Below, one piece after another: positions 4,596 through 5,525 of a DNA stretch of 5,525 nt. Below the pieces are notes generated by a model, which saw nothing but the letters and a program-made list of their open reading frames with translations, had not been told where the DNA came from and made no database searches. The stretch spans positions 1 to 5,525 of the forward strand of contig JAISWP010000168.1 of assembly GCA_031271065.1 (NCBI GenBank), given 5' to 3'. This stretch comes from Synergistaceae bacterium. GTDB lineage: Bacteria; Synergistota; Synergistia; Synergistales; Synergistaceae. Numbering within the stretch: position 1 is the first letter of the stretch; every line of letters starts with the position of its first letter. The position numbers were made by a program, and so were the translations under genes.

Positions 4596-5525
4596 CTACG
4601 CCGTCGGCGCAAGTTTCAAGAGCCGGTTCACGGTGTCGTCGAAGGAATAATTCTCGCCGATCCCTTGTTTTAAAAACTCGTCCACCGCGGATATATGTTT
4701 CAAAGCCCAATCGACCTTCGGGTTGCTTCCGATTTTATAAGCCCCTATATTGATGAGATCCTGGGCCTCCTCGAACACGGCAAGCAGCTCTCTCACCCTT
4801 CCCGCAGCGGCGGCCTGATCATCCGAGACCACCGTGGACATGACGCGGCTTATGCTCCGCTGCACGTCCACCGACGGGTAGTGATACCTGGCCGCCAATT
4901 GACGGCTCAGGACGAAGTGTCCGTCCAGGATGCCCCGCACCGCGTCGGCTATAGGCTCGTTCATATCGTCGCCCTCGACCAGTACGGAGTATATCGCGGT
5001 TATACTGCCCCTCTCCCCCGCGCCGGCCCTCTCCAGAAGACGGGGCAGAAACGCGAAAACCGAGGGGGTATAACCCCTCGTGGCCGGAGGCTCGCCTATG
5101 GCAAGGCCGACGTCCCGCTGGGCCATCGCGACCCTCGTGACAGAATCCATCATCATGAGGACGTTCTTACCTTCGTCCCTGAAATACTCGGCGACCGCCG
5201 TGGCGGTCAGTGCCGCCTTGAGACGGACCAGCGGCGGCTGGTCGGAGGTGGCGACCACCACAACCGAACGCGCCAGTCCCGACTCCCCCAGGTCCCTGTC
5301 CAGAAATTCCCTGACCTCTCTCCCTCGTTCCCCCACGAGCGCGATGACGTTTATATCCGCTTCGGTATTGCGGGCCATCATCCCCAAGAGCACGCTCTTG
5401 CCGACCCCGGAACCGGCGAATATCCCTACGCGCTGTCCCTGTCCCAGCGTCAGCAGGCCGTCTATCACCTTGACCCCGACGGACAGGGGTTTTTCAACCA
5501 TCTGACGGCGGAGGGGATGCGGCGG
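4596..5525 (-). CDS. fliI: Flagellum-specific ATPase FliI (5' end missing)
   Basis: FliI is the ATPase of the flagellar type III export apparatus, working as a ring beneath the export gate with FliH and FliJ. The frame is open to the window edge: eight further codons (PPHPLRRQ) precede the methionine at 5501, and the family shows this same stretch inside the protein. About 310 of an expected 430-450 residues are present, so roughly the first 130 (the N-terminal beta-barrel domain) are missing. Counting from Met-5501, the Walker A motif is AGSGVGKS at 29-36, the catalytic-glutamate motif GERGREVREF at 57-66 and Walker B VLMMMD at 114-119. GEPPATRGYTPSVFAFLPRL at 136-154 and VEGDDMNEPIADAVRGILDG at 175-194 are typical of FliI/SctN. 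All key residues are intact. The setting with fliJ, fliK, flgD and flgE favours FliI over a virulence type III ATPase. Stop TAG at 4596-4598. Confidence 0.97.
   Translation of the reverse strand, partial: PPHPLRRQMVEKPLSVGVKVIDGLLTLGQGQRVGIFAGSGVGKSVLLGMMARNTEADINVIALVGERGREVREFLDRDLGESGLARSVVVVATSDQPPLVRLKAALTATAVAEYFRDEGKNVLMMMDSVTRVAMAQRDVGLAIGEPPATRGYTPSVFAFLPRLLERAGAGERGSITAIYSVLVEGDDMNEPIADAVRGILDGHFVLSRQLAARYHYPSVDVQRSISRVMSTVVSDDQAAAAGRVRELLAVFEEAQDLINIGAYKIGSNPKVDWALKHISAVDEFLKQGIGENYSFDDTVNRLLKLAPTA

Noticed and set aside
4579..4710. 44-codon upstream extension of fliJ inside fliI
   Set aside because: The extension overlaps the conserved FliI C-terminus in another frame. The ATG at 4578 has a near-perfect SD and fits the usual FliJ length and N-terminus.
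5061..5080. Inverted repeat with 7-base arms (cgagggg and cccctcg) inside fliI
   Set aside because: It falls in codons for the conserved RGYTPSV motif and is explained by Gly and Pro codons. There is no U-run and no gene boundary, so a terminator is unlikely.
1..5525. CRISPR arrays, tRNA or rRNA genes, insertion sequences, attachment sites
   Set aside because: I looked on both strands and saw no regular direct repeats, cloverleaf-like sequences, transposase motifs or terminal inverted repeats. The window is fully occupied by flagellar genes.

Overview
The window is a stretch of bacterial chromosome that carries part of a flagellar operon. Every convincing gene lies on the minus strand, so transcription runs from high to low coordinates. 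The order in that direction is fliI (5' end outside the window) - fliJ - soluble lytic transglycosylase - MotE/YlxF-like membrane protein - fliK - flgD - flgE (3' end outside the window). Intergenic gaps run from 2 to 47 bases, every internal gene is preceded by a purine-rich Shine-Dalgarno sequence, and I see no convincing terminator or promoter. The window therefore looks like the middle of one long polycistronic unit. No stretch longer than 300 bases lacks a gene. The plus strand holds only antisense shadow frames.

The order fliI-fliJ-(MotE/YlxF)-fliK-flgD-flgE matches the fla/che operon of Bacillota, where ylxF sits between fliJ and fliK. Here a lytic transglycosylase is inserted between fliJ and the ylxF-like gene. 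The GC-rich DNA, the Bacillota-like order and the added peptidoglycan hydrolase would suit a deep-branching anaerobe such as a member of Synergistota. That placement is an inference from gene order and composition, not from a sequence search.

The genes act together in export and in building the rod and hook. FliI (ATPase) and FliJ (coiled-coil stalk) energise the flagellar type III export gate. The transglycosylase probably opens the peptidoglycan for the rod or basal body. The MotE/YlxF-like protein is a single-pass membrane protein with a coiled coil and an MgtE_N-like helical domain, probably attached to the stator or basal body. FlgD is the hook cap, FlgE is the hook subunit and FliK sets hook length and switches export specificity.

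This is mainly a classical system, and I found no undescribed one. The points worth a second look are: a Cys-Asn-Leu-Asp motif in FlgE that resembles the lysinoalanine cross-linking site of spirochete hooks; a transglycosylase without a signal peptide; a perfect 22-base palindrome spanning the end of the motE-like gene just upstream of fliK; and an A AAA AAG slippery heptamer just ahead of the membrane segment of the MotE-like protein.
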